NCBI RefSeq assembly: GCF_009208555.1 | Contig: NZ_WFLI01000045.1 | Coordinates: forward strand, 1 to 42,508 | Length of the DNA: 42,508 nt | Direction of reading: 5' to 3' | Source: Janthinobacterium violaceinigrum | Lineage (GTDB): Bacteria; Pseudomonadota; Gammaproteobacteria; Burkholderiales; Burkholderiaceae_D | Part shown: in pieces, positions 17,135 through 26,128 of the stretch | How the letters are laid out: the number at the start of each line of letters is the position of its first letter | How positions within the stretch are numbered: position 1 is the first letter of the stretch | Position numbers and translations under genes: made by a program | The notes under the pieces: model-generated | What the model was told of the DNA's origin: nothing | Seen by the model: only the letters and a program-made list of their open reading frames with translations | The model's database searches: none

Positions 17135-17169
17135 AAGCCCATGGCTGCCAGCGGCGGCCGTGGGCTTTT
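17135..17169 (+). terminator. Intrinsic terminator after the yqhA-like gene
   Basis: AGCCCATGGC pairs with GCCGTGGGCT (one G-U) over an 11-nt loop and is followed by TTTTG. It starts six bases after the stop codon. Confidence 0.75.
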
Positions 17170-17235
17170 GTCATTCCAATGCAGTAACCAGTATTAGTAA
17201 AGAGTCTTACCCTTCTTATCTACCGCGAGAACACC

Positions 17236-18777
17236 ATGACTGTCATAAAGCAAGAAGACCTGATCGAATCCGTCGCCGCAGCGTTGCAGTACATTAGCTA
17301 CTACCACCCTGCTGATTACATCGAACACCTGGCGCGCGCCTATGCGGCCGAGCAAAGCCCGGCGGCAAAAGATGCGATCGCGCAAATCCTGACCAACTCG
17401 CGCATGTGCGCGGAAGGCAAGCGTCCGATTTGCCAGGACACGGGTATCGTCAACGTCTTCCTGAAAATCGGCATGGGTGTGCGCTTCGAAGGCTTCAGCG
17501 GCACCGTTACCGACGCCGTCAACGAAGGCGTGCGCCGCGCGTACAACTTCGACGACAACAAGCTGCGCGCCTCCATCGTGGCCGACCCGCATTTCGACCG
17601 CAAGAACACCAAGGACAACACGCCAGCCGTCGTGCACATGGAACTGGTCGAAGGCAATACCGTCGACGTGAAAGTGGCGGCCAAGGGGGGCGGCTCGGAA
17701 AACAAATCGAAGATGATCATGATGAACCCGTCCGATTCGCTGGTGGACTGGGTCATGAAGACCGTGCCGACCATGGGCGCCGGCTGGTGCCCGCCTGGCA
17801 TGCTGGGCATCGGCATCGGCGGCACGGCCGAGAAAGCCATGCTGATGGCAAAAGAGGTGTTGATGGAAGACATCGACATGTTTGAGCTGAAACAACGCGG
17901 CCCGCAAAACAAGCTGGAAGAATTGCGTATCGAGCTGTGCGACAAGATCAACTCGCTGGGCATCGGCGCGCAAGGCCTGGGCGGCTTGACGACCGTGCTC
18001 GACGTGAAAATCATGATGCACCCGACGCACGCCGCGTCGAAGCCTGTCGCCATGATCCCGAACTGCGCCGCCACGCGCCACGGCCACTTCGTGCTCGACG
18101 GCTCGGGCCCTGCCTACATGGAACCGCCATCGCTGTCGTCGTGGCCGGAAGTGCACTGGACGCCGGACACGGAAAAATCCAAGCGCGTGGACCTGAACAC
18201 CCTGACGAAGGAAGAAGTCGCTTCGTGGACGCCGGGCCAGACCTTGCTGCTGAACGGCAAGATGCTGACGGGCCGCGATGCCGCACACAAGCGCATCCAG
18301 GACATGCTGGCCAAGGGCGAAGAGTTGCCGGTCGACTTCAAGAACCGCGTGATCTACTACGTCGGCCCCGTCGATCCCGTGCGCGACGAAGCCGTGGGCC
18401 CGGCCGGTCCGACGACCGCCACGCGCATGGACAAGTTCACCGACATGATGCTGGAAAAAACGGGCTTGATCGCCATGATCGGCAAGGCCGAACGGGGCCC
18501 CGTCGCCATCGAATCGATCCAGAAGCACCAGTCGGCCTACCTGATGGCCGTGGGCGGCGCCGCCTATCTGGTGTCGAAAGCCATCAAGCACGCCAAGGTG
18601 CTGGGCTTTGCCGACATGGGCATGGAAGCGATCTACGAATTCGACGTAGTCGACATGCCAGTCACCGTGGCCGTGGATGCCAAAGGCACCTCGGTACACA
18701 ACACGGGTCCGAAAGAGTGGCAGGCGAAGATCGAGCAACTCAATAGCGTCAGCAAGATTCCCGTGACGGTTGCTTAA
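17236..18777 (+). CDS. Class I fumarate hydratase (4Fe-4S)
   Basis: A TCA-cycle enzyme interconverting fumarate and malate. It is the oxygen-sensitive iron-sulphur type, with the alpha and beta parts fused in one 513-residue chain as in FumA/FumB. The three cluster cysteines are visible in RPICQDTGIVNVF (about residue 65), AGWCPPGMLGIGIGG (about 180) and PNCAATRHGHF (about 274). The C-terminal beta domain includes YYVGPVDPVRDEAVGPAGPT with the conserved substrate-contact region. The start ATG at 17236 has only a weak GAG-type ribosome-binding site. It is flanked by terminators on both sides, so it is transcribed alone. Gene symbol left open because fumA and fumB cannot be distinguished. Confidence 0.95.
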   Translation: MTVIKQEDLIESVAAALQYISYYHPADYIEHLARAYAAEQSPAAKDAIAQILTNSRMCAEGKRPICQDTGIVNVFLKIGMGVRFEGFSGTVTDAVNEGVRRAYNFDDNKLRASIVADPHFDRKNTKDNTPAVVHMELVEGNTVDVKVAAKGGGSENKSKMIMMNPSDSLVDWVMKTVPTMGAGWCPPGMLGIGIGGTAEKAMLMAKEVLMEDIDMFELKQRGPQNKLEELRIELCDKINSLGIGAQGLGGLTTVLDVKIMMHPTHAASKPVAMIPNCAATRHGHFVLDGSGPAYMEPPSLSSWPEVHWTPDTEKSKRVDLNTLTKEEVASWTPGQTLLLNGKMLTGRDAAHKRIQDMLAKGEELPVDFKNRVIYYVGPVDPVRDEAVGPAGPTTATRMDKFTDMMLEKTGLIAMIGKAERGPVAIESIQKHQSAYLMAVGGAAYLVSKAIKHAKVLGFADMGMEAIYEFDVVDMPVTVAVDAKGTSVHNTGPKEWQAKIEQLNSVSKIPVTVA

Positions 18778-18793
18778 ACAGGCTCTACCATAG

Positions 18794-18827
18794 ACGCCGC
18801 GCGGCAACATCAGCGCGGCGTTTTTTT
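18794..18827 (+). terminator. Intrinsic terminator after fumarase
   Basis: CGCCGCGC pairs with GCGCGGCG across a 10-nt loop and runs into seven Ts, 17 nt after the fumarase stop and just before murI. Confidence 0.85.
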
Positions 18828-18844
18828 ATCTTCCCCGGTTCCCT

Positions 18845-19690
18845 ATGATTTCTATTGCAAGCACTGCCCGCCCAGACGCCCCCATCGGCATTTTTGACTC
18901 CGGCGTGGGCGGCCTGTCGGTGCTGCGCCATATCCGCGCGCAGCTGCCGCAGGAAGACCTGATTTACTTTGCCGATTCCGGCTATGCCCCGTATGGCGAC
19001 AAGACGGAACAGCAAGTGGTCGACCGTTCGCTGGCGATCACCGCCTTTTTATTGCAGCAAGGCGCGAAGGCGCTGGTCGTGGCCTGCAACACGGCCACCA
19101 TCGCCGCCATCAAGGCACTGCGCGCGCGCTACCCCGACCTGCCCATCGTCGGTGTCGAACCAGGCTTGAAACCGGCGGCAAGCATCAGCCGCAACGGCAA
19201 GATCGCCGTGCTGGCCACGGAACGCGCCTTGCGCGGCGACAAACTGCTGGCCCTGCGCGAACAGGTGAGCGCCGCCACGGGCGCCACGTTCATCTTGCAG
19301 CCCTGCATCGGCCTGGCCGACCGCATCGAGCAGTGCGAGCTGGGCACCGATCCGCAGGACGCCACCAGCGCCATGCTGGAACGCTACATCGCCCCCATGC
19401 TGGAACAAGGCGTCGACACCCTGGTGCTGGGCTGCACGCACTACCTGTTCGTACAGGACGCCATCGAACGCACGGTGCGCGCCCACACGCAGGAAACAAT
19501 CACCCTGGTGGACACGGGCGACGCCGTGGCGCGCCAGCTGGCCCGCCTGCTGGACGCGGCAGGCTTGCGCCGCCTCGACAACGACGCGCCGCGCCTGCAG
19601 GGCTACACGACGGCCAAGGTCGAGGCGCTGGAGAAAGCCTTCGCCGGTTTGCTGGACTTGCAGCCACCCGTCGAGCACCTGTCCGTGTGA
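18845..19690 (+). CDS. murI: Glutamate racemase
   Basis: MurI supplies D-glutamate for peptidoglycan precursors by cofactor-independent racemisation of L-glutamate. The 281-residue protein shows the family start GIFDSGVGGLSVLRHI, the YFADSGYAPYGDK loop, and the two catalytic cysteines in VACNTAT (about residue 79) and LGCTHYLF (about 195). The ATG at 18845 follows the fumarase terminator by 18 nt, so its promoter must lie in or just before that terminator or transcription reads through; no clear promoter is visible. It is followed by tRNA-His with its own promoter. Confidence 0.95.
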   Translation: MISIASTARPDAPIGIFDSGVGGLSVLRHIRAQLPQEDLIYFADSGYAPYGDKTEQQVVDRSLAITAFLLQQGAKALVVACNTATIAAIKALRARYPDLPIVGVEPGLKPAASISRNGKIAVLATERALRGDKLLALREQVSAATGATFILQPCIGLADRIEQCELGTDPQDATSAMLERYIAPMLEQGVDTLVLGCTHYLFVQDAIERTVRAHTQETITLVDTGDAVARQLARLLDAAGLRRLDNDAPRLQGYTTAKVEALEKAFAGLLDLQPPVEHLSV

Positions 19691-19748
19691 GTGAAATGGG
19701 CCGTTTTCATGCAATCTTTCGATTCTTTAAAAAAGACTGCATTTAGAT

Positions 19749-19777
19749 TTGCCACTTTGCCGAGTTCTTTGTATAAT
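19749..19777 (+). promoter_or_regulatory. Promoter of tRNA-His
   Basis: TTGCCA (19749-19754) and TATAAT (19772-19777) are separated by exactly 17 nt, a near-consensus sigma-70 promoter about 45 nt upstream of the mature tRNA. Confidence 0.75.
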
Positions 19778-19822
19778 TCGGCACCTGTTCAGCAAAACAG
19801 CTAAACAGGTAAGTAAGACAGT

Positions 19823-19899
19823 GGTGGCTGTAGCTCAGTTGGTAGAGTCCAGGATTGTGATTCCTGTTGTCGTGGGTTCGAGCCCCATCAGCCACCCCA
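19823..19899 (+). tRNA. tRNA-His (anticodon GTG)
   Basis: A complete tRNA with the histidine-specific extra G(-1) at 19823 opposite C73 (19896) and encoded CCA. The anticodon arm is CAGGATTGTGATTCCTG and the T arm GTGGGTTCGAGCCCCAT. It is preceded by a consensus-like promoter and followed by a strong terminator, so it is transcribed as a single-tRNA unit. Confidence 0.97.
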
Positions 19900-19912
19900 C
19901 AGAATAATGAAG

Positions 19913-19938
19913 AGCCCGGTTTTCGAACCGGGCTTTTT
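19913..19938 (+). terminator. Intrinsic terminator after tRNA-His
   Basis: AGCCCGGTT pairs with AACCGGGCT around the stable loop TTCG, followed by a T-run. It is a perfect 9-bp stem 14 nt past the tRNA. Confidence 0.9.
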
Positions 19939-20080
19939 CTATTCCGGCACCACTTTTCTTCATTCTCCGATACCGGCCCCGGTATCGCTTCCTGCAAAAA
20001 ATTCATTAGTGCAAATTCGACCATCGCCCTACTCTGGGGTGCGGCCTGGACCGCCCCATAAAAACAGTACGGAGACAACG

Positions 20081-21439
20081 ATGAAGCAATTCCTGGCAGC
20101 ACTCTGCCTGATGTTCTGCGCCCATGCGCAGGCGATCACCCTGACGGGCGTGCCCAATGCGCACGACCCCGGTACCCTGACAAAAGACGGCGACACGTAT
20201 TTCAATTTCACCACGGGCGACGGCATCTGGTATTCCACCTCGACGGACATGCTGAAATGGTCGGCCGGCCCCGCGCCCGTGTTCAGCACGCCGCCAGCCT
20301 GGATCGCCAACAAGATCCCAAACTTCAGCGGCTCGTACTGGGCGCCCGACGTGATCCACATGAACGGCTACTATTATCTGTATTACTCGGTGTCCACCTT
20401 CGGCACGTCCGTATCGGCCATCGGCGTGGCCCGCTCGGCGTCGCTGAAGAACCCGAACTGGACGGACCTGGGCATCGTCGTGCAATCGTATGGGGGCGGA
20501 GGGGAAATCAATGCCATCGACCCCGCCCTGTTCCGCGACCATGACGGCAAGGTCTACATGTCGTACGGCTCGTTTTTTGGTGGCATCGGCGTGACGGAGA
20601 TCAATCAGGCGACAGGCAAGACGAGCGGCAACGTCACCACCATCCTCGGTGGCGGCGGCAAGGATATCGAAGCGCCCTACATCACGCACGACGGCGAGTA
20701 TTACTATCTGTTCGTCAACCGCGGCAAATGCTGCCAGGGTGCCGCCAGCACATACTATGTGGAAGTGCAGCGCGCCAGCAGCGTGACGGGACCGTACAGC
20801 GGCACGCGCACGCTGCTGCCCAACCTCGATGGCAAGTACAAGGGACCGGGCCATATCGGCGTGCTCAAGCAGGATGGCTGCAACTACACCTCCATCCACT
20901 ATTACGACGTGAACGACAATGGCGCGGCCAAGCTCGATATTCTGAAGATGACGTATGGCGATGGCTGGCCCGCCCTGACGCGCAATTTTACCGTCGCCAG
21001 CTGCGGCGGCATCTCGGACGGCCCCACGGTATTGCGCTCGCGCCTGAGCGGCAAGGCGCTGGCCGTGGCAGGCGCCGGCATGGCCAATGGCGCGCTGGTG
21101 CAGCAGCAAACGTACACGGGGGCAAAGCACCAGCAATGGTATGTGGTGGGACACGGCGACGGGTATTACAGCCTGATCAATGCGAACAGCCTGCTGGGCC
21201 TGGACGACTACAACAACTCGACCACGGCCGGCACCAACATCGCCCAATGGAGCTACTGGGGCGGACTGGGCCAGCAATGGCGCTTCGCCAGCCCCGCGTC
21301 CGGCTACCAGACGATCAGCAACCGCTACAGCAACCTGACCCTGGACGTCCTGAACCTGAGCACGGCCGAGAATGCGCAGATCATCCAGTGGAACTTGACC
21401 AATGCGAACAACCAGCAGTGGTCGCTGAGCCGGCCGTAG
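20081..21439 (+). CDS. Secreted GH43-type arabinanase-like glycosidase with ricin-type lectin domain
   Basis: A 452-residue exported enzyme likely to cut arabinan or related plant polysaccharide. A signal peptide (about residues 1-18, cleavage after CAHAQA) precedes a five-bladed beta-propeller of GH43 type. Three acidic residues fit the family triad: Asp in NAHDPGT (about 28), Asp in AIDPALF (about 145) and Glu in DIEAPYI (about 195). From about residue 325 a ricin B-type carbohydrate-binding domain follows, with three QxW repeats (HQQWYV, GQQWRF, NQQWSL) near 350, 397 and 444. The ATG at 20081 has GGAG seven bases upstream; the frame runs open further 5' but overlaps the tRNA-His terminator. 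Exact substrate is not predictable here. Confidence 0.88.
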   Translation: MKQFLAALCLMFCAHAQAITLTGVPNAHDPGTLTKDGDTYFNFTTGDGIWYSTSTDMLKWSAGPAPVFSTPPAWIANKIPNFSGSYWAPDVIHMNGYYYLYYSVSTFGTSVSAIGVARSASLKNPNWTDLGIVVQSYGGGGEINAIDPALFRDHDGKVYMSYGSFFGGIGVTEINQATGKTSGNVTTILGGGGKDIEAPYITHDGEYYYLFVNRGKCCQGAASTYYVEVQRASSVTGPYSGTRTLLPNLDGKYKGPGHIGVLKQDGCNYTSIHYYDVNDNGAAKLDILKMTYGDGWPALTRNFTVASCGGISDGPTVLRSRLSGKALAVAGAGMANGALVQQQTYTGAKHQQWYVVGHGDGYYSLINANSLLGLDDYNNSTTAGTNIAQWSYWGGLGQQWRFASPASGYQTISNRYSNLTLDVLNLSTAENAQIIQWNLTNANNQQWSLSRP

Positions 21440-21448
21440 AACAGGAAC

Positions 21449-21895
21449 CTAGCCCGCCAGCACCGACTTCACCGTCGTTGCCAGGTCGTCCAGGCGCACG
21501 GGCTTGACGAGGAAGTGGCGGAAGCCCACAGCCAGCGCATCGTCCATGTACATGGGCAGGCTGTGGCCCGTGACGGCGATCAGCACGGCGTTGGCCGTCT
21601 CGGGATTGTGGTGCAGGCGGCGGCCGATCTCGATGCCGCTGATGCCGGGCATTTCGATGTCGAGGTAGACGGCGTCGGGCACGCACAGCTTGACTTGCTC
21701 GACGGCCATCTGCCAGTTGCGCACCACCACCGCGTGGTGGCCCAGCGCTTCGAGCAGCATGGCCAGCGATTCGCCCACTTCCTGGTTGTCGTCGACCACC
21801 AGCAGATTGAGTTTGCGCGCAGCACTTGCCGGCTGGTCGCCCTGGCGGCGTTCCACGGGGAAACTGCCTGGTGTCGTTTCAGTTATCTGGCTCAT
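21449..21895 (-). CDS. Receiver-only response regulator
   Basis: A 148-residue protein made of an unstructured 30-residue N-terminal segment and one CheY-like receiver domain with no output domain. The phosphorylation site and switch residues are present: acidic pair in LLVVDDNQ, phospho-acceptor Asp in VYLDIEMPGISG, Thr in AVTGHS and Lys in FLVKPV. It probably relays phosphate within a phosphorelay or acts by protein contact. No histidine kinase is adjacent; the partner is elsewhere. The start at 21895 marks the beginning of the conserved frame; the open frame extends 380 nt further into the TonB-receptor promoter region but with unlikely codons. It converges with the glycosidase gene with 9 nt between stops. 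Confidence 0.85.
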   Translation of the reverse strand: MSQITETTPGSFPVERRQGDQPASAARKLNLLVVDDNQEVGESLAMLLEALGHHAVVVRNWQMAVEQVKLCVPDAVYLDIEMPGISGIEIGRRLHHNPETANAVLIAVTGHSLPMYMDDALAVGFRHFLVKPVRLDDLATTVKSVLAG

Positions 21896-22064
21896 TGTAC
21901 GTTCACGTCTGACGGCTGCAAAAGCGGGAGTATACAAGAAGCGCGCGCAATGCCGCCGCACCCGAGCAATGGTGCCAAGCGGCAATCCATATCCCCTGCT
22001 GTACCGTGCCAGCAACACTTCCCGCCTTTCTCCGGGCAAAGCCCGCCTTACGCAGTTTGCGCAA

Positions 22065-22093
22065 TTGACGGATAAAATGAGAATCATTATCAT
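22065..22093 (+). promoter_or_regulatory. Promoter of the TonB receptor gene overlapped by a Fur box
   Basis: TTGACG (22065-22070) and TATCAT (22088-22093) are 17 nt apart. Positions 22073-22091 match the 19-bp Fur consensus GATAATGATAATCATTATC at 16 of 19 bases, covering the spacer and -10 box. Iron-loaded Fur should therefore repress the downstream receptor, and iron starvation should induce it. Confidence 0.85.
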
Positions 22094-22182
22094 TCTTATC
22101 CCCTTGCGCCGGATGTCCTCGCCACGATGTTGTCGCGCCGCCCGATTGCCCGCGCAACCATCGTCATTACGGAGATTCATGC

Positions 22183-24294
22183 ATGGCCGCCACACTTTCC
22201 CCACTGCCCTTTTCGCTGCGCCCGTGCGCGCTGGCCATCGCCCTCGCCTGCCTGGGTGCATCCCTTGCCGCGCAGGCACAGAACGCCAATACAGCCGATG
22301 ATGCCGGCCCCATCCTGGAATCCATCCAGGTCAGCAGCAACCTGCTGGGCACCAGCATGGCCGCCAGCACGAAGAATTTCGCGGGCGCCCGCACGGTGGT
22401 GCAGAAGGACGACATAGAGAACTCGGGCGCGTCCAGCCTCAGCGACGTGATGCGCCGCATTCCCGGCGTGCAGATCAGCGACAACTCGGGCAGCGCCGGC
22501 AGCGCCATCTCGCTCAATATCGGCGTGCGGGGCCTGGCCGGGCGCTATTCGCCGCGCAGCACGGTGTTGCTGGACGGCATCCCGATGTCGGTGGCGCCCT
22601 ATGGCCAGCCGCAATTGTCGTTCGCGCCCGTCAGCCTGGCCAATGTCGAGACGGTCGACGTGGTGCGCGGCGGCGGTGCCGTGCGCTTCGGCCCGCAAAA
22701 CGTGGGCGGCATCATCAACTTCAAGACGCGCCGCGTGCCCACCACGCCAGGCATCACGGGCGACGCCACCGTGCGCTACAACTCGTACAGCGAAGTGGGC
22801 CACAATACGCAGGCCAGCGTCTTTGCCGGTACCCAGCTCGACAGCGGCCTGGGCCTGGCCGTGCTGTACTCGGGCATCCGCGGCAGCGACTGGCGCGTGG
22901 GCAGCGACGAGAAGGTCAACGACTTCGCCCTCAAGTTCCGCTACGACCTGAGCCCTACGGCCGAGGTGTACGGCAAGCTGTCATATTACGACGTGACGTC
23001 GCGCACGCCGGGCGGCTTGACGGCCGCGCAATACAAGCAGGACCCGTTCCAGAACACGCGCCCTACCGACTTCTGGAGCGGCGAGCGCAAGGCCTTCGAC
23101 ATCGGCTACCTGAATGCCCTGTCGGGCACGCAGGAAGTGGAAGTGCGCGCCTATTACAACAAGAGCTCGCGCGAAAGCACCCTGATCAGCGCCAATCTGA
23201 AAGGCCTGGGCCACCAGCCGCGCAACTATGAAACGACGGCCATCGAGCCCCGCTACACGCAGCGTTTCATCACAGGCAAGGTCTCGCAGGACGTCACCGT
23301 CGGCTACCGCTACCTGGTCGAACGGGCCGATGAAAGCATCTACAACGTCGTCATCGCCAGCGGCGTACAGCAGGCGCCGACGCGCTTTGCCGACAATTCC
23401 ACCGATGCCCAGGCCGTGTATATCGATGACAAGATCGCCATCGGCGCCTGGCGCATCACGCCGGGCGTGCGCTACGAACACATCAAGACGGTGCGCTTCA
23501 ACCACTTGCCGGCCGACCAGAAGATCGAGTTGCTCAACAACAAGGCCCTGCCTTCGCTGAACGTGGCCTACTTGCTCAACAACAACGTCACCCTGTTCAG
23601 CAACTACAACAGCTCGTTTGGCGCCGTGCAAAATACGCAGCTCAATGCGCAGTCGAGCAAGAACCCGCTGCAGCCGGAACTGGCGAAAACCGCCGAGCTG
23701 GGCGCGCGCTGGAAGAGCGGCCAGCTGTCGGCCGAAGCGACCTTGTTCAACATCAAGTTCGACAACCAGATCCAGTCCGTCGGCAGCGGCGAGAACGTCG
23801 TCTTCTACAACGTGGGCGCCACGCATCACCGGGGCCTGGAAACGGCCGTCGACTACCACTTCAGCCAGTTCGGCCCACTGGCCGGCTTGAACGCCTACGC
23901 CACCTACACCTACACCAAGGCCACCTTGCAGGATGGCGTAAACGCGGGCAATGACGTGCCCTTCTATTCGCGCACCACGGATACCGTCGGCGCCCATTAC
24001 CAGCTGGGCGCCTGGGGCTTCGACCTGTCGAGCAGCCACCAGAGCCGCCAGTTCGCCGACGAAGCCAACACCATGGCGGAAAACGCGGCAGGCAACCTGG
24101 GCGTGATTCCCGGCTTCCGCACGTGGAACACGCAAGTGAAATGGGCCGTGCCTGGCCAGAAGGGCCTGGAACTGGTCGCCGGCGTCAACAACCTCGCCGA
24201 CAAGCGTTACTTCACGCGTACGTCGGACGGCAACCTGGGCAAGCTGGTGGGCGCGCCGCGCATGGTTTACCTGCAAGGCCGCCTGGCGTTCTAG
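22183..24294 (+). CDS. FecA-like TonB-dependent outer-membrane receptor
   Basis: A 703-residue receptor that imports an iron chelate across the outer membrane using TonB energy. The signal peptide ends near AAQAQ (about residue 30), a TonB box-like segment (ESIQVSS) lies around 46, the plug domain runs to about 165 (VVQKDDIENSGASSLSDVMR, IGVRGL, STVLLDGIPMSVAPYGQP, VRGGGAVRFGPQNVGGIINF), and the 22-strand barrel ends with the outer-membrane signature GRLAF. Overall resemblance is to ferric-citrate/FecA-type receptors, but no N-terminal signalling domain and no fecIR pair are present, so control is by the Fur box alone. GGAG lies eight bases ahead of the ATG at 22183. The actual ligand is not determinable. 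Confidence 0.92.
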   Translation: MAATLSPLPFSLRPCALAIALACLGASLAAQAQNANTADDAGPILESIQVSSNLLGTSMAASTKNFAGARTVVQKDDIENSGASSLSDVMRRIPGVQISDNSGSAGSAISLNIGVRGLAGRYSPRSTVLLDGIPMSVAPYGQPQLSFAPVSLANVETVDVVRGGGAVRFGPQNVGGIINFKTRRVPTTPGITGDATVRYNSYSEVGHNTQASVFAGTQLDSGLGLAVLYSGIRGSDWRVGSDEKVNDFALKFRYDLSPTAEVYGKLSYYDVTSRTPGGLTAAQYKQDPFQNTRPTDFWSGERKAFDIGYLNALSGTQEVEVRAYYNKSSRESTLISANLKGLGHQPRNYETTAIEPRYTQRFITGKVSQDVTVGYRYLVERADESIYNVVIASGVQQAPTRFADNSTDAQAVYIDDKIAIGAWRITPGVRYEHIKTVRFNHLPADQKIELLNNKALPSLNVAYLLNNNVTLFSNYNSSFGAVQNTQLNAQSSKNPLQPELAKTAELGARWKSGQLSAEATLFNIKFDNQIQSVGSGENVVFYNVGATHHRGLETAVDYHFSQFGPLAGLNAYATYTYTKATLQDGVNAGNDVPFYSRTTDTVGAHYQLGAWGFDLSSSHQSRQFADEANTMAENAAGNLGVIPGFRTWNTQVKWAVPGQKGLELVAGVNNLADKRYFTRTSDGNLGKLVGAPRMVYLQGRLAF

Positions 24295-24350
24295 TCCCGC
24301 ACACGTCCCGGCTATGGCAGCAATAGCCGGCGCGCACGCCAGAAGCACGC

Positions 24351-24391
24351 AAAAAAACCTGCATCGTTGTTGTTTCGATGCAGGTTTTTTT
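24351..24391. terminator. Strong bidirectional terminator after the TonB receptor
   Basis: A-run plus ACCTGCATCG pairs with CGATGCAGGT plus T-run over a 9-nt loop, a perfect 16-bp stem. A smaller hairpin (CCGGCTA/TAGCCGG) lies at 24308-24330 between the stop codon and this terminator. Confidence 0.9.
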
Positions 24392-24621
24392 ACGCCCTGA
24401 TGTCACAAAAATACTCCAGGGCAAGCAGCCTCAGGGCCGCGTTCACCTTGCGGCAGCACTGCAATTGATTCACCATGGAAATTAATGCAATTATGAACAC
24501 AAATGATTTCACAATTACAAAATTTTTTATCGTGCCGCAGTTTTTTTCGTGAGTTTTAGTGATATTCTTTAAATGTCATTTAGGAAATGAAATTAACTTT
24601 TAAATAATAGAACGGACCCAC
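24392..24621. other. A/T-rich upstream region of the PEP-CTERM gene
   Basis: This stretch is markedly A/T-rich compared with its surroundings and contains no gene. It presumably carries the promoter of the PEP-CTERM protein, but no single -35/-10 pair stands out. Confidence 0.4.
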
Positions 24622-25281
24622 ATGAAAATGCCTGCTACCCTCTTCAAGATCGCCGCGCTGGCCTCCCTGATCACCGCCGGCGGCGCCAACGCCGCGACCG
24701 AACTGGTCGTCAACGGCAGCTTCGAAAGCAATGCCATCACTACCCCGTTCGCGCAACTGAGCGCCGTGACGGGCTGGACGTCGTCCGTCAGCGGCAATAC
24801 GGCCTTTGAAATCCAGAAGGGTGCCACGCAAGGCGGCCTGAGCGGCTTCAACCCGGTCGCTGCCGCCGGCACGCAATACCTGGAACTCAACGCCGAGCGC
24901 CTGACGTCCGTTTCGCAATCGCTCGCCACCACGGCCGGCGGCACGTATGCGCTGTCGTTTGCCTACTCGGGCCGCCCGGGTACGCCAGGCGGCGCGAGCA
25001 GCCTGATGAATGTCTACTGGGGTTCGACCCTGCTGACGCCAACGGCCCTGGTCGGCACCACCACGGGCGTGTGGCAAACCTACAGCCAGAACGTGACCGC
25101 GCTCGGTTCGTCCACCTTGCTGCGCTTCGAATCGATCGGCCCGGCCTCCGCGCCGACCTACGGTTCCTACCTGGATAACGTCTCGGTGACGACGGCCGTG
25201 CCGGAACCGGAAAGCTACGCCATGATGCTGCTGGGCCTGGGCTTGCTGGGTTTCATGGCACGCCGCAAGACCGCCGCCTGA
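24622..25281 (+). CDS. PEP-CTERM sorting-signal exported protein
   Basis: A 219-residue secreted protein. A signal peptide (to about ANAA, residue 25) precedes a beta-rich domain starting ELVVNGSFESN, a pattern shared with DUF642/carbohydrate-binding-like PEP-CTERM proteins. The C-terminal tail has the exosortase signal VPEPESYAMML, a hydrophobic stretch and the basic end MARRKTAA. Exosortase is thought to cleave this tail and hand the protein to the exopolysaccharide matrix. No exosortase gene lies in the window. It is transcribed alone: strong terminators lie on both sides. The ligand or role of the domain is unknown. Confidence 0.9.
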   Translation: MKMPATLFKIAALASLITAGGANAATELVVNGSFESNAITTPFAQLSAVTGWTSSVSGNTAFEIQKGATQGGLSGFNPVAAAGTQYLELNAERLTSVSQSLATTAGGTYALSFAYSGRPGTPGGASSLMNVYWGSTLLTPTALVGTTTGVWQTYSQNVTALGSSTLLRFESIGPASAPTYGSYLDNVSVTTAVPEPESYAMMLLGLGLLGFMARRKTAA

Positions 25282-25304
25282 GTCCGGACAGTCGTCGCGC
25301 AACA

Positions 25305-25336
25305 GCCGCCCCGCCACCTGGCCGGGCGGCTTTTTT
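25305..25336 (+). terminator. Intrinsic terminator after the PEP-CTERM gene
   Basis: GCCGCCC pairs with GGGCGGC across a 12-nt loop and is followed by six Ts. Confidence 0.85.
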
Positions 25337-25541
25337 CATGGGCAGACGACGGTATTATTTCCCGGGAAATGTTGCCAAGAGGAATTAAATTGGCGCTACA
25401 ATAGCGGGGTATCAAGCAATGCCAAGCATCGCTCCGCCAGGGCCACTACCCCGCCCTGATCATCAGCACGCATTTTTTGAACAGGATGACTGGCGCTGCC
25501 GGGCCCGTTTGCGCTCCCGGTACGGCCACCAAACACGCACC

Positions 25542-25991
25542 ATGTCTGCAGAAAAAACCATTACCGAAACCAGCTCCTACGGCAAGGATACGCCCGTGGG
25601 ACGTCCCGACATCGATGGCCGCGCCGGCATTTTCGTGCCCACGGCGGAATTTGACATCGATAACACCACCACCATCCGCAAGGGCGCGGGCATTGTCGGC
25701 TTCGGCAACCTCGATGGCACCCTGACCGTGTATTTCGAAGCGAACCGTTTCGACGAAAGCAATCTGCACAAGTGGGAACACAAGGCGCGCAAGGCATATG
25801 ACCGCATGGTCATGGGCGCGCCCACCGTGTCGAAGGCAAAGATCGATGCGCGCATGCTGGAACAGGTCGGCATCATCGACGGCATGGGCATCAATCTCAA
25901 GCATCCGGAACGCCTGACGCACTGGCTGGCGATCTCGAACGTGCCGGACACGGCGCCGGAAGAGCCCGTGGTGCGCTGGAAAAACCGCTAA
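25542..25991 (+). CDS. Conserved-looking hypothetical protein, 149 aa
   Basis: I do not recognise this protein. It is soluble, without signal peptide or membrane segment. It has a beta-rich middle (GIFVPTAEFDIDNTTTIRKG, GIVGFGNLDGTLTVYFEANR) followed by a helical, basic part (LHKWEHKARKAYDRMVMG, VSKAKIDARMLEQVGIIDGM). High third-position G+C throughout supports real coding. The ATG at 25542 starts the consistent codon pattern, although its ribosome-binding site is poor; the frame is open for another 120 nt upstream. It stands alone between the PEP-CTERM terminator and a small membrane-peptide gene. Confidence 0.75.
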   Translation: MSAEKTITETSSYGKDTPVGRPDIDGRAGIFVPTAEFDIDNTTTIRKGAGIVGFGNLDGTLTVYFEANRFDESNLHKWEHKARKAYDRMVMGAPTVSKAKIDARMLEQVGIIDGMGINLKHPERLTHWLAISNVPDTAPEEPVVRWKNR

Positions 25992-26128
25992 GCAGCCGGA
26001 GAGCGAGGCGGGGCGTCGGGGACGAGGTGTTGTCCTACATCGTGGCGGACATTCATCCGATGCCCGATGGCATTAATTCATCCTATGATGAAAGCCTGAC
26101 CACACCCCACACCACTCAGGAGTACGAC

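Noticed and set aside
17194..18810. 538-aa open frame on the minus strand opposite fumarase
   Set aside because: Shadow of the fumarase gene; no ribosome-binding site and no family resemblance.
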